The notes below the pieces were generated by a model that saw only the letters and a list, made by a program, of their open reading frames with translations, searched no databases and was not told where the DNA came from. From Lederbergia sp. NSJ-179 (lineage in GTDB: Bacteria; Bacillota; Bacilli; Bacillales; Bacillaceae_C), in assembly GCF_022867885.1 (NCBI RefSeq), contig NZ_JALIFP010000002.1:62001-126000 (forward strand): 64,000 nt of DNA, written 5' to 3'. Positions within the stretch are counted from its first letter, which is position 1. Each line of letters begins with the position of its first letter. Below are positions 29,632 through 38,065 of the stretch, piece after piece. Made by a program: the position numbers and the translations under genes.

Positions 29632-30297
29632 TTAATAATCAATCCCATGTATACAATGATCATACGTCCATTGTATAATTTTTTCATCATTGTTCGTTTC
29701 GTAGAATTCTGATAATAAGTGATTCCATACTTCCAATTGTTCTTCATTAATATTGACAATTCCTACACCATTCAACATCATGATTGTATTGGCGGATACA
29801 ATCGCGGTCCGTTTATTTCCGTCCCAAAACAGTTGGGACCGCATAGCATAATACATATATTTTAACGCTTTGTATGTCCATGACATTTCACCATTCATAA
29901 TGTCTTGTATAGTAGCCGCAACCTCGGATTCAATCGGAATGGCAGGAGTATAGTCTACCCCATGTATTCCTACCTGACCCGTGCGCAAAACGCCCCATTC
30001 CAGTGACTCATTATAGGAGATAAAACTGTTTATTTTACAAGCGATTGATAAATCAAACTTTGCATCTTTAGGCAGTTTTAATACATATTGATAGGCATTT
30101 TTCAGGTTAAGGATGACCTGTATATCATCTATACTAACTCCACTTACGCTCATACCTTCGACAATGGTTTTTGTTTGCGGAAATGTAGTTTTGACTTTTT
30201 CTAGACGTGAAGCGGAATGGATTAGACCGACAATGCTTTTTTTTAATAAAAATCTGGACTCTCGATCGTTGAGATTGTATTTATCTTTAAAAATCAT
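29632..30297 (-). CDS. Fic-domain protein with Gln at the catalytic His position
   Basis: 221 residues. The Fic core motif reads SQLFWDGNKRT, where the family consensus is HPFxDGNxR, so the catalytic His is replaced by Gln (codon CAA). The rest of the loop (F, D, G, N, R) is intact. An upstream TIVEGMSVSG segment resembles the region that holds the inhibitory helix in many Fic proteins. Normal Fic enzymes AMPylate proteins; without His, AMP transfer should be lost or altered. The gene is a single minus-strand unit among plus-strand genes. AAAGGGG lies upstream of ATG at 30297. Confidence 0.88.
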   Translation of the reverse strand: MIFKDKYNLNDRESRFLLKKSIVGLIHSASRLEKVKTTFPQTKTIVEGMSVSGVSIDDIQVILNLKNAYQYVLKLPKDAKFDLSIACKINSFISYNESLEWGVLRTGQVGIHGVDYTPAIPIESEVAATIQDIMNGEMSWTYKALKYMYYAMRSQLFWDGNKRTAIVSANTIMMLNGVGIVNINEEQLEVWNHLLSEFYETNNDEKIIQWTYDHCIHGIDY

Positions 30298-30537
30298 TCA
30301 TCCTACCCCTTTCAATAAGATGTAATCATTACCTAATTACCATCTTTTACCTGTCCTCTTTACAATTATACCTAATTTCTTTGTCTATGACTCTCCAAAA
30401 GACTGTTTGATTCCCACTTAATCGGTCTTACGTACTTAACAAATGGTCTTTCACTATCAAAAAATAACGCTTATATTTTGTTCACTGTCATGATTGTTGT
30501 TATAATTTTTTTAAAAGAATTCATTTTGGGTGAGCTT

Positions 30538-31467
30538 ATGAAGAAAAGATATGAGAACTTAAATCAAGTTGGGATTAATACATCGTTTAGAGATATGATG
30601 AAGTGGTCGAAAGAACGACGCAACAAGGTAAAGGATTTAACCGTGAATATTGAGCAATGTCCACATAAACAGGTTGAAAAAATTGCGGAAAATAGGAGCA
30701 GGACTTCCTATACATGGATTGGGCATTCTACGTTTCTTATTCAAATAAACGGGCTGAATATTTTAACCGATCCTGTTTGGGCCAAACGGATGGGTTTTCA
30801 AAAAAGACTGACAGAGCCGGGAATTCCACTTGCGGATCTGCTGGAAATAGATGTGGTTGTCATCTCCCATGGACACTATGATCATTTAGATTTTCCTACG
30901 CTGAAAAAATTGAAAGGGAATCCACATTATTTTGTGCCGGTAGGGTTAAAATCGCTTTTTTTACGAAAAGGTTATCGGAATGTGACGGAGCTGAATTGGT
31001 GGGAAAGCGCGGAATTTAAAGGACTCACCATTCATTTTGTCCCAGCCCAGCATTGGACGCGAAGAACGCTTACAGATATAAATACTTCCCATTGGGGAGG
31101 ATTTGTTTTTCAAGGTTCTAAGGAAACGATGTATTTTGTTGGGGATACAGGATATTTTCCCGGATTTAAGGAGATTGGCGAGCGATTTGCGATTGACACG
31201 GTGTTTATGCCAATTGGGGCGTACGAACCGGAATGGTTTATGAGCGATTCTCATATTAATCCGGAGGACAGTGTGAAAGCGTTCCTTGAGTTACAAGCAA
31301 AAACGTTTGTGCCAATGCACTATGGCGCTTATCGCTTGGCGGATGACACAGGCCCAGAGGCATTGGAGCGTTTATATCGAGAATGGGAAAAGCGGCAGCT
31401 TCCTGAGGCACAATTACGGGTCTTATTGTTAGGGGAAACGGTTATGCAAACGGGACCAAACTCTTAA
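30538..31467 (+). CDS. MBL-fold metallo-hydrolase (UlaG/NAPE-PLD-like)
   Basis: About 309 residues of the metallo-beta-lactamase fold. The metal motif is SHGHYDHLD, with further ligands in PAQHWTRR, FVGDTGYFPGF and VPMHYGAYRL. The opening TYTWIGHSTFLIQINGLNILTDPVW is typical of the branch related to N-acyl-phosphatidylethanolamine phospholipase D. ATG 30538 follows GGGTGA; upstream in-frame starts are inside a hydrophobic non-conserved stretch. It is probably a phosphodiesterase or lactonase; substrate not known. Confidence 0.88.
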   Translation: MKKRYENLNQVGINTSFRDMMKWSKERRNKVKDLTVNIEQCPHKQVEKIAENRSRTSYTWIGHSTFLIQINGLNILTDPVWAKRMGFQKRLTEPGIPLADLLEIDVVVISHGHYDHLDFPTLKKLKGNPHYFVPVGLKSLFLRKGYRNVTELNWWESAEFKGLTIHFVPAQHWTRRTLTDINTSHWGGFVFQGSKETMYFVGDTGYFPGFKEIGERFAIDTVFMPIGAYEPEWFMSDSHINPEDSVKAFLELQAKTFVPMHYGAYRLADDTGPEALERLYREWEKRQLPEAQLRVLLLGETVMQTGPNS

Positions 31468-31657
31468 TAGCTGCATAGATTAACGGTATTAGTCAAGGTG
31501 GATGAAGTAAGATAATCTCTCACTTTGTAGGAGTCAGGTTGTTGAGGTCCGATCGTAGAATTTGCTGCGTAATGATATCCAACAATCGTTTATCCCGAAT
31601 CAACTGGCTGTAAGCCCCCGGTTTCACTTGATGAACAATAAGAGAAGGGGAACAAGA

Positions 31658-32224
31658 GTGGCTGAAAATTATTTGTATCATGCAGTTACCGAAAAACCTA
31701 TGAAGCTTGGACAAATCATAATTTTTGATCATAACCATCATAATGGTGTGTATCGTCGGGTTATGACTTGTAAAAATATATTAGATGGAGATAAGCCTAT
31801 TGATAAAGATTCGAAATTTATACTTTCAAACTTGGAATACTGGACTGTTAGAACATATAGAGAATTAGCGTTGGAAAAGGTTAGACTGGAAAACTATCCA
31901 AACTATCCTTCTAGAATGTCATGTTTATACACCTCAAAAACTTTATCAGATGCGGAAATGTGGGCTAATTCATTTATCAATAGTGATAGAAAAGTTTATC
32001 AAATTGTTAAATTACGAACAAATGGCAAGGTATTCGATGGTGATGCGTATAATGTATTTGATGGAACGGATAATGCCGAAGAAAATGAAAGAAATGCAGA
32101 TTACTATTGGAGTAATAGACCTAACAAACTTGGTAAAGAGCAATTGGTTGAAACGTTGGTAGATGGTAAGATAAAGGTTGTAGAAATAGTAAAGGAATTT
32201 CCTCAAACAGCCCCCTTATCTTAA
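31658..32224 (+). CDS. DUF2441-type protein
   Basis: 188 residues, cytoplasmic, no signal peptide. The segment YRELALEKVRLENYPNYPSRMSCLYTSKTLSDAEMWANSF resembles DUF2441 proteins of Bacillus. GTG 31658 is preferred because GAAGGGG lies 7 bases upstream; an in-frame ATG at 31562 adds 32 unlikely residues. Domain function is undefined; the fold hints at an ADP-ribosyltransferase-like protein, but I cannot show that. Confidence 0.75.
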   Translation: MAENYLYHAVTEKPMKLGQIIIFDHNHHNGVYRRVMTCKNILDGDKPIDKDSKFILSNLEYWTVRTYRELALEKVRLENYPNYPSRMSCLYTSKTLSDAEMWANSFINSDRKVYQIVKLRTNGKVFDGDAYNVFDGTDNAEENERNADYYWSNRPNKLGKEQLVETLVDGKIKVVEIVKEFPQTAPLS

Positions 32225-32330
32225 GAACAGACGGAAGATTTAGAGCTCCTTTTCCCGAATGAACTAGCAGGTCAATTTTGTGATCCTCTAGAATAGTAAT
32301 AGAGTAAGGACAAAGAAGGGTGGAGAGACA

Positions 32331-32813
32331 ATGGAAATGCCAACTCATATCGTTGCAGCCGCTGGAATTGTGGAAGATGATCAAGGGAATATTTTACTTG
32401 TTAAAACACACCATGGTGGCTGGGTGTACCCAGGTGGGCAAGTGGAAGTCGGAGAAAATGTGATTGATGCGGTGACGAGGGAAGTAAAGGAAGAAAGTGG
32501 GATCGACATCATTGTTTCGCACTTAATGGGGGTCTATTCCAACACAGGTACACATAAATGGTATGACGGTGTCACAGATGTGCCAACAAAGGTGATGTTT
32601 GATTTTATCTGCAAGCCAATAGGAGGAGAATTAGCAACCTCAGAAGAAACCTCGGATAGCCGCTGGGTTGCGAAGGAACATGTTTTAGATATGGTCGAAG
32701 CCCCAGCTATACGCACCCGTTTCCAGGCCTACTTGGATTTTGATGGAACCGTTCAGTATATGGACTATGTCACGAAACCTACATTTGAATTGAAAATGAA
32801 AAGGGATATTTAA
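32331..32813 (+). CDS. NUDIX hydrolase
   Basis: 160 residues. The NUDIX box GGQVEVGENVIDAVTREVKEESGIDI (about 37-62) is complete with the REVKEE Glu residues. It is distinct in sequence from the NUDIX protein at 24.8 kb. AGGGTGGAGA precedes ATG 32331, and the S66 peptidase gene follows 23 bp later in the same direction. It likely hydrolyses a modified nucleotide; the substrate is not clear. Confidence 0.9.
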   Translation: MEMPTHIVAAAGIVEDDQGNILLVKTHHGGWVYPGGQVEVGENVIDAVTREVKEESGIDIIVSHLMGVYSNTGTHKWYDGVTDVPTKVMFDFICKPIGGELATSEETSDSRWVAKEHVLDMVEAPAIRTRFQAYLDFDGTVQYMDYVTKPTFELKMKRDI

Positions 32814-32836
32814 ACGAAGGAATGGGGGAGAAAAGA

Positions 32837-33853
32837 ATGATCCAATATCCGTTTTTACAAAAAGGGGCTACGATTGGTGTGACAGCCCCTTCCTCAGGGG
32901 TGAGAGTGGAGCTGCATCCCATTGTAGAACAAGCATGTCAACGTTTAGAGCAGAAAGGATTTACGGTAAAATGCGGTACGACGGTTTGGACACAACATAA
33001 GGCCAAATCAGCATCGGCAGAAGAACGGGCTGCTGAATTGAAGCAAATGTTGCAGGATGAGTCGATCGATATACTCATACCGCCTTGGGGTGGAGAATTA
33101 TTAATAGAAATCTTAGAATATATCGATTTTGAACAACTTCCAAATAAATGGATTTTAGGTTATTCCGACAATAGCCTTTTATTATTGGCGATAACATTGA
33201 CAAGCGGAATGGCCACTGCACATGGTACAAACTTACTGGATTTACGAGGAGAATATTCGGATGAGACAACAGCCATGTGGCAGCAAGTATTATCAACAAA
33301 GGTTGGAGAGTCGGTTGTGCAATACTCTTCTCCTAAGTATCAAAAGGAATGGCGGCATGGTCATCCTTCCCCATGTGTTTTCCATCTAACAGAACAAACG
33401 ATCTGGAAAACAGTTTCGGATCCTCATATAACGATAAAAGGCCGTTTACTAGGTGGATGTATCGATGTGATTCGTCATTTGATTGGTACACCTTATGGAG
33501 ACGTTCAAAGGTTTAAACAACAATTTCTTCATGGCGATCCTATTTTATGGTATTTAGAAAATTGCGAGCTATCAACAACTGATTTAAGGAGATCACTCGT
33601 TCATATGAAACTAGCAGGGTGGTTTGAGGGAAGTTCAGGCATTCTATTTGGAAGAAGCTCTGCGAATCAGCCAGTTGGAAATTATACTGCTGAGGATGTT
33701 TATCAAGAACTCTCAGACGAACTGGGCATCCCGATTATTTATGATATCGATTGTGGGCATGTTCCTCCGCAAATAACATTCATAAACGGAGCTTATGCGG
33801 AAGTAAAAGTAGAAAATGGAAACGGAACGATTCAACAACACTTTTTGCCTTAA
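32837..33853 (+). CDS. S66-family peptidase, LD-carboxypeptidase/MccF-like
   Basis: About 338 residues, cytoplasmic. The catalytic Ser is in ILGYSDNSLLL; LLGGCIDVIRHLIGTPYGD and DCGHVPPQITF carry the regions of the other triad members. The family contains LD-carboxypeptidases that recycle murein peptides and MccF, which cleaves microcin C7. ATG 32837 has GGGGGAG 6 bases upstream, better than the ATG at 32822. Neighbours (APH-like kinase, nucleotidyltransferase) make a self-protection role worth considering. Confidence 0.88.
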   Translation: MIQYPFLQKGATIGVTAPSSGVRVELHPIVEQACQRLEQKGFTVKCGTTVWTQHKAKSASAEERAAELKQMLQDESIDILIPPWGGELLIEILEYIDFEQLPNKWILGYSDNSLLLLAITLTSGMATAHGTNLLDLRGEYSDETTAMWQQVLSTKVGESVVQYSSPKYQKEWRHGHPSPCVFHLTEQTIWKTVSDPHITIKGRLLGGCIDVIRHLIGTPYGDVQRFKQQFLHGDPILWYLENCELSTTDLRRSLVHMKLAGWFEGSSGILFGRSSANQPVGNYTAEDVYQELSDELGIPIIYDIDCGHVPPQITFINGAYAEVKVENGNGTIQQHFLP

Positions 33854-33886
33854 TGATGTAAGCAATGAAAGGAGGGGGGCAGAAGC

Positions 33887-34660
33887 ATGAATACCATTTC
33901 TGCCCGCTTGAAAAAAATAATCAAAGGCTATACATGGCAACAAGTCACCATTGGTCATTCAGAAGCAAGTACCTTTTTACTAAAAAAGGGGAATCACTCA
34001 CTTTACTTGAAAACACAGTCAACAAATGCCAGTGAATCCATACGAAATGAGAAAGAGAAGATGGAATGGCTTCAAGGAAAATTAGCCGTGCCAGAGGTAC
34101 TCTATTATGAAGAAGATGAAAAGAAGGAATATTTATTAATGACGGAAATCAAAGGCATCAATGCTTCTGACTCTTCTTATCAAAACGATCTTCCGCTATT
34201 AATCAAGTTATTGGCAAAAGGATTAAGAGAGATACATAGTATTGGTGTAGACCATTGTCCTTTTCAATGTACCTTAGATGTGACGATAAGAGAAGCGCAA
34301 GAAAGGGTAGAAAAAAATCTCGTTGATATTGAAGATTTTGATGAAGAACGAAAGGGAAAGAGTGCCGAAGAGTTATTTCAGGAAGTGCTTGAGAAACGCC
34401 CTTTAGATGAAGAGCTTGTTTTTACCCATGGAGACTATTGTCTTCCGAATATTATTCTTCAGAACGATGAAGTGAGTGGTTTTATAGATCTGGGGAGAGC
34501 AGGCGTATCTGATCGTTACCAGGATATCGCTTTAGCTGCTTGGAGTATTGCGCATAATGTTGGGAAACAGCATATCCCACTCTTTTTGAAGGAATATGGA
34601 TTAGAGGAGGTAAACCAAGATAAAATATATTTTTACCAACTTTTAGATGAGTTCTTTTAG
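33887..34660 (+). CDS. APH(3')-like aminoglycoside phosphotransferase
   Basis: 257 residues, close to the 260-270 of classic APH(3') enzymes. The catalytic loop VFTHGDYCLPNIIL and the metal-binding GFIDLGRAGVSDRYQDIALA match APH(3') patterns closely, and the C-terminus FYQLLDEFF is typical. It would phosphorylate the 3'-hydroxyl of kanamycin/neomycin-type drugs using ATP. AGGAGGGGGG precedes ATG 33887. It has no mobile-element flanks, so it looks chromosomal. Actual resistance is not shown by sequence; other small-molecule kinases share the fold. Confidence 0.85.
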   Translation: MNTISARLKKIIKGYTWQQVTIGHSEASTFLLKKGNHSLYLKTQSTNASESIRNEKEKMEWLQGKLAVPEVLYYEEDEKKEYLLMTEIKGINASDSSYQNDLPLLIKLLAKGLREIHSIGVDHCPFQCTLDVTIREAQERVEKNLVDIEDFDEERKGKSAEELFQEVLEKRPLDEELVFTHGDYCLPNIILQNDEVSGFIDLGRAGVSDRYQDIALAAWSIAHNVGKQHIPLFLKEYGLEEVNQDKIYFYQLLDEFF

Positions 34661-34780
34661 ACTGTCCATACGAAAAAGAGGACTTAAAAGGAGCGAGAAA
34701 ACGCCGTAATCGAAAATTTATGTGAAGGTGATGGAGAAAAATCCTTTAGTAATTCATTATTCCGAAATGGGGGAAAACAG

Positions 34781-35470
34781 TTGAAATTTACAAATGAGCC
34801 CTCATTCGTTATCTTTTCTACAGCGCATATTGCAGCTGTTATAGTCGGTTTTATAATCGTTTATATTCTATTTGTGACGAGGAAAAAGTGGGATGGTATT
34901 GGGGCAATAGAGAAAATTTTTGCTATATCCTTATTGATCATGGAGTTACTTTACCAAACCTGGATGTGGAAAACGGATCGTTGGGATGTGAGTTATTCTC
35001 TGCCATTGGAGTTATGTAGTATAAGTCTGATCTTGACGATTGGGCTTTTATGGACAGACAACAGACATTTGCATGATTTTGTCTTTTATGCCGGAATTGG
35101 GGGAGCCCTGCAAGCGATCATTACACCAGATTTAGAGCTTAGTTTTTCTCATTTCCGCTATTTTCATTTCTTTTATACACATTTCGGTATCATCCTAACA
35201 GCTTGCTATTTTACGTGGGTGAAAGGGTATCGCCCAACCTTCAAGGGGCTCCTAAAAACAATGCTGATCCTAAACTTGCTTGCTCTAATTGTCTTCGTGG
35301 TGAATCAATTGGTGAAAGGGAATTACATGTTTTTAAGGAATAAACCTGATGGGGGAAGTTTATTGGATTATTTAGGTCCATATCCTTGGTATCTTTTATC
35401 TATGGAGTTCGTGGCATTTTGTATCTTTATTTTCCTTTGGGGGATTTTTAGAGAAGATGAGGAGTTATAA
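34781..35470 (+). CDS. YwaF-like TIGR02206 membrane protein
   Basis: 229 residues with about six or seven transmembrane helices and the family segment LPLELCSISLILTIGLLWTDNRHLHDFVFYAGIGGALQAIITPD. TTG 34781 is preceded by TGGGGGAAAA at good spacing. The family is widespread in Firmicutes with no firm function. The 120-bp gap before it holds nothing I can identify. Confidence 0.85.
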   Translation: MKFTNEPSFVIFSTAHIAAVIVGFIIVYILFVTRKKWDGIGAIEKIFAISLLIMELLYQTWMWKTDRWDVSYSLPLELCSISLILTIGLLWTDNRHLHDFVFYAGIGGALQAIITPDLELSFSHFRYFHFFYTHFGIILTACYFTWVKGYRPTFKGLLKTMLILNLLALIVFVVNQLVKGNYMFLRNKPDGGSLLDYLGPYPWYLLSMEFVAFCIFIFLWGIFREDEEL

Positions 35471-35497
35471 TGTATTAGAAATTAGGGGGGAGCTTTC

Positions 35498-36220
35498 ATG
35501 AAAGAGACTAAAAGGCCAACTCCATTAGAGGCAGCTCAACTTGTAATTGATAAACATTTCCCTAATTGCCAAGCCGCATTATTAGCGGGGAGTGTGGTGC
35601 GTGGAGAAGCAACTGCCACATCTGACTTAGATATGGTGATTTTCGACCAGAAGCTTACATTCTCTTATCGTGAGTCATTCATTGATTTTGGTTGGTATAT
35701 TGAATGTTTTGTTCACAACTTTACTTCCTATAGAGAATTTTTTGAGAACGATTGCAAACGGGCCAAACCCTCCATGCCCAAGATGGTTTCCGAAGGGATT
35801 GTTTTGCGAGGGGCTAAGAATTTAGACACGATCAAAAAAGAAGCGAATGATTTATTACGGAAAGGACCAGAAAAATGGACAATAGAAACGGTAAATATGA
35901 AGCGATATTTTCTAACGGATGTACTGGATGATCTTAAAGGTTGTTCTAAAAGAGAAGAAGCGATTTTTCTAGTGAATGCGCTTGCTGATTTATCAGTCGA
36001 GTTCATTTTGCGAATGAATGGTCAATGGATCGGTTCTTCCAAATGGACAATTCGTGCCTTGAAAAATTTTGATGAAAGCTTAGCCGAAAATTTGGTGGAA
36101 GCCCTTGAAGCTTTTTATCAGCAGGATGATAAGGATAACATCATTCGATTCGCTGAGGAGATTTTGCAGCCTTATGGGGGCTTGTTATTTAATGGATTTT
36201 CAATGGGGAAAACGGAATAG
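35498..36220 (+). CDS. nucleotidyltransferase-domain protein
   Basis: 240 residues. The polymerase-beta-like core is clear: LLAGSVVRGEATATSDLDMVIFD (residues 27-49), with the GS motif and the DLD acidic pair. The rest is mainly helical. AGGGGGGAG precedes ATG 35498. Such proteins include drug-adenylylating enzymes and toxin-antitoxin MNT-type proteins; no HEPN partner is visible beside it. The target is unknown. Confidence 0.85.
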   Translation: MKETKRPTPLEAAQLVIDKHFPNCQAALLAGSVVRGEATATSDLDMVIFDQKLTFSYRESFIDFGWYIECFVHNFTSYREFFENDCKRAKPSMPKMVSEGIVLRGAKNLDTIKKEANDLLRKGPEKWTIETVNMKRYFLTDVLDDLKGCSKREEAIFLVNALADLSVEFILRMNGQWIGSSKWTIRALKNFDESLAENLVEALEAFYQQDDKDNIIRFAEEILQPYGGLLFNGFSMGKTE

Positions 36221-36235
36221 AAGGGGAGGAGATGA

Positions 36236-36778
36236 ATGCTAAAACGCAAATACGGTGACAGGACAGGATGGAAACGAATTCTTGATCGAGAATTTCGGCA
36301 AATGTTTTTAGATACAGAAGAATTCACAGGGAATATCACATTGTTAAAGATTCATAAAGTGATAGAACCTTCCTTTGTACAATATCGTGATAAAAGAGTT
36401 TGTATTGTGGATGATGGGTATTATTGGTTACAGCATTTTCCAAAGGATCAGCATTATTCTGTAACAACTATGTTCGATGCTAGAGGTAAGATTATCCAGT
36501 GGTATATCGATATTTGTAAAGAAAATGGCATAGAAAACGATCGTCCGTGGATGGACGATTTATTTCTTGATATTGTCGTTTTACCAACAGGGGAGATGTT
36601 TTTAAAAGATGCGGATGAACTTGAGGAAGCACTAGAAAAAGGAATGATCGATGGGAAATTGTACCAAATGGCATGGAAAGAAGCGAATCAATTGAGTGAT
36701 CTCATTCGAAATGAACAATTTTCATTATTAGGATTATCAAAGGAGCATATGATGAAGTTGCTCCATAATGGGAAATAG
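36236..36778 (+). CDS. DUF402-domain protein
   Basis: 180 residues with the DUF402 core (RVCIVDDGYYWLQHFPKDQHYSVTTMFDARGKIIQWYIDICK ... WMDDLFLDIVVLPTGEMFLKDADELEEAL). Related proteins include nucleoside tri/diphosphatases such as Ntdp. It starts 15 bp after the nucleotidyltransferase with AAGGGGAGG. The activity is inferred from the family. Confidence 0.82.
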   Translation: MLKRKYGDRTGWKRILDREFRQMFLDTEEFTGNITLLKIHKVIEPSFVQYRDKRVCIVDDGYYWLQHFPKDQHYSVTTMFDARGKIIQWYIDICKENGIENDRPWMDDLFLDIVVLPTGEMFLKDADELEEALEKGMIDGKLYQMAWKEANQLSDLIRNEQFSLLGLSKEHMMKLLHNGK

Positions 36779-36796
36779 ATGGGAGGGAACGAGAAA

Positions 36797-37342
36797 ATGA
36801 AAGCAGCGGTTCAAGCCGTTTTTCTCGATCGAGATGGAACAATAGGGGGACATGATTACGTTGTATCTCCTGGTGATTTTGAGTTGTATCCAAATGCGAT
36901 AGAAGCGATAAAACTTTTAAAAAAGGAAGGAATTCTTATTTACTCATTTACGAATCAACCAGGAATCGCTGCAGGGAAAAGCACAATCCAAGCGTTTGAA
37001 AAAGAGCTGAAAGGTTTCGGTTTTGATTCTGTCTATCTTTGCCCACATAGTCATGAGGAAGGGTGTCATTGTCGAAAACCCGCACCAGGAATGTTAAAAA
37101 AAGCGGTAGAGGAACATGGATTAGATCTAAAAAAATGCGCCGTCATCGGGGATCGGTGGACAGATTTAATGGCCGCGAATGAAGTGGGGTGCCTGAAAAT
37201 TTTAGTGAAGACGGGTGCAGGTCTAGAGACCAATGATCGTTACAAGCAAAATAAATTTTTTGGGAAATGGACGGAGGTGGAGCCTGATTATATTGCGAAT
37301 GATGTATTGGAGGCTGTCCAATGGCTGAATGGTCTTAAATGA
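36797..37342 (+). CDS. HAD-IIIA family phosphatase (GmhB/HisB-N-like)
   Basis: 181 residues. Motif I is FLDRDGTIGGHDYV, with SFTNQPGIAAG (motif II), a zinc-loop-like CPHSHEEGCHCRKPAPGML and GDRWTDLMAANEVG (motif IV). The Cys/His cluster is that of the D-glycero-manno-heptose 1,7-bisphosphate phosphatase/histidinol phosphatase group. ATG 36797 follows GGGAGGGA; an ATG 18 bases earlier is less well placed. Substrate not defined. Confidence 0.87.
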   Translation: MKAAVQAVFLDRDGTIGGHDYVVSPGDFELYPNAIEAIKLLKKEGILIYSFTNQPGIAAGKSTIQAFEKELKGFGFDSVYLCPHSHEEGCHCRKPAPGMLKKAVEEHGLDLKKCAVIGDRWTDLMAANEVGCLKILVKTGAGLETNDRYKQNKFFGKWTEVEPDYIANDVLEAVQWLNGLK

Positions 37343-37384
37343 AAGAAGTGAAGGATGTATGGAATGAGTGATACCTGTTCGACA

Positions 37385-37493
37385 GCTTTTATGTTAAAGC
37401 TTCAGGATGTCAGCCATATTGGATCAAGCTTCGTCCATTTCTTAACTATAGAAATGGACGATCCAACAGGCTAACATGACGGAGCTAAGGTGT
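37385..37493. repeat. long imperfect inverted repeat between convergent genes
   Basis: The centre is a perfect 12-bp stem, TCGTCCATTTCT (37431-37442) with AGAAATGGACGA (37450-37461). TTGGA/TCCAA and AGCC/GGCT extend it outward, making a structure of about 110 bases. It lies between the HAD gene (+) and the YusW lipoprotein gene (-). There is no T run, so a standard terminator is unlikely. Confidence 0.65.
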
Positions 37494-38027
37494 TTTCCGA
37501 TCCTCCACATCAAGTCTTGATCCATCGTTAAACGTGATTTCAACCTCAAATTTTTCATAATCCTTGTCAAGTCCGAATGCGTTTAACACTTGATCAATGG
37601 TTTCTTGATCACTGCTATCCTTCGTTAGAGTTAATTTTTCTGCTTTGGTATAAATGCTATCAAAGGCCTCTTTTCCCTTCAGGAATTCATTATTGATTTC
37701 ATCTTCGACTTTTGCCTCAATAGGGCGATTTTTGTCTTGTTCGATTTCCGCTTCGTATTCTTGATCCTTCCCATAAGAAATTTCCATTTCTATTTCAGCG
37801 AAATCTAGTTTGTCCATTTGCGATTTCATTTGTTCTTGATCATCCGAATCATTCGTTTGATCAGTAGTAGTTGAATCATTCACAGAATCATGATCATTTG
37901 TGTCCTTGCCTTGTTCATTTGTATTATCCTGTGCCTTATTCGTTCCATTTATACCCCCACCGCTTTGACAAGCGCCTAAAAAGCCGATTAGGACAAGAGA
38001 ATAAAAAACCAGAAAGATGCGCTTCAT
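37485..38027 (-). CDS. YusW-family lipoprotein
   Basis: 180 residues. The lipoprotein signal peptide ends LIGFLGAC (Cys20), followed by a disordered Asp/Asn/Thr-rich linker, then a YusW-type domain (FAEIEMEISYGKDQEYEAEIEQ ... KDYEKFEVEITFNDGSRLDVED). It would be anchored to the outer face of the membrane. It shares domain layout with the next gene upstream, separated by 38 bp, so they are tandem paralogues in one operon. TGGAGGTTTT lies upstream of ATG at 38027. Function is unknown. Confidence 0.85.
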   Translation of the reverse strand: MKRIFLVFYSLVLIGFLGACQSGGGINGTNKAQDNTNEQGKDTNDHDSVNDSTTTDQTNDSDDQEQMKSQMDKLDFAEIEMEISYGKDQEYEAEIEQDKNRPIEAKVEDEINNEFLKGKEAFDSIYTKAEKLTLTKDSSDQETIDQVLNAFGLDKDYEKFEVEITFNDGSRLDVEDRKTP

Positions 38028-38065
38028 ATTAAAACCTCCATTGATTCGTTTTTTCCTATTTCACT

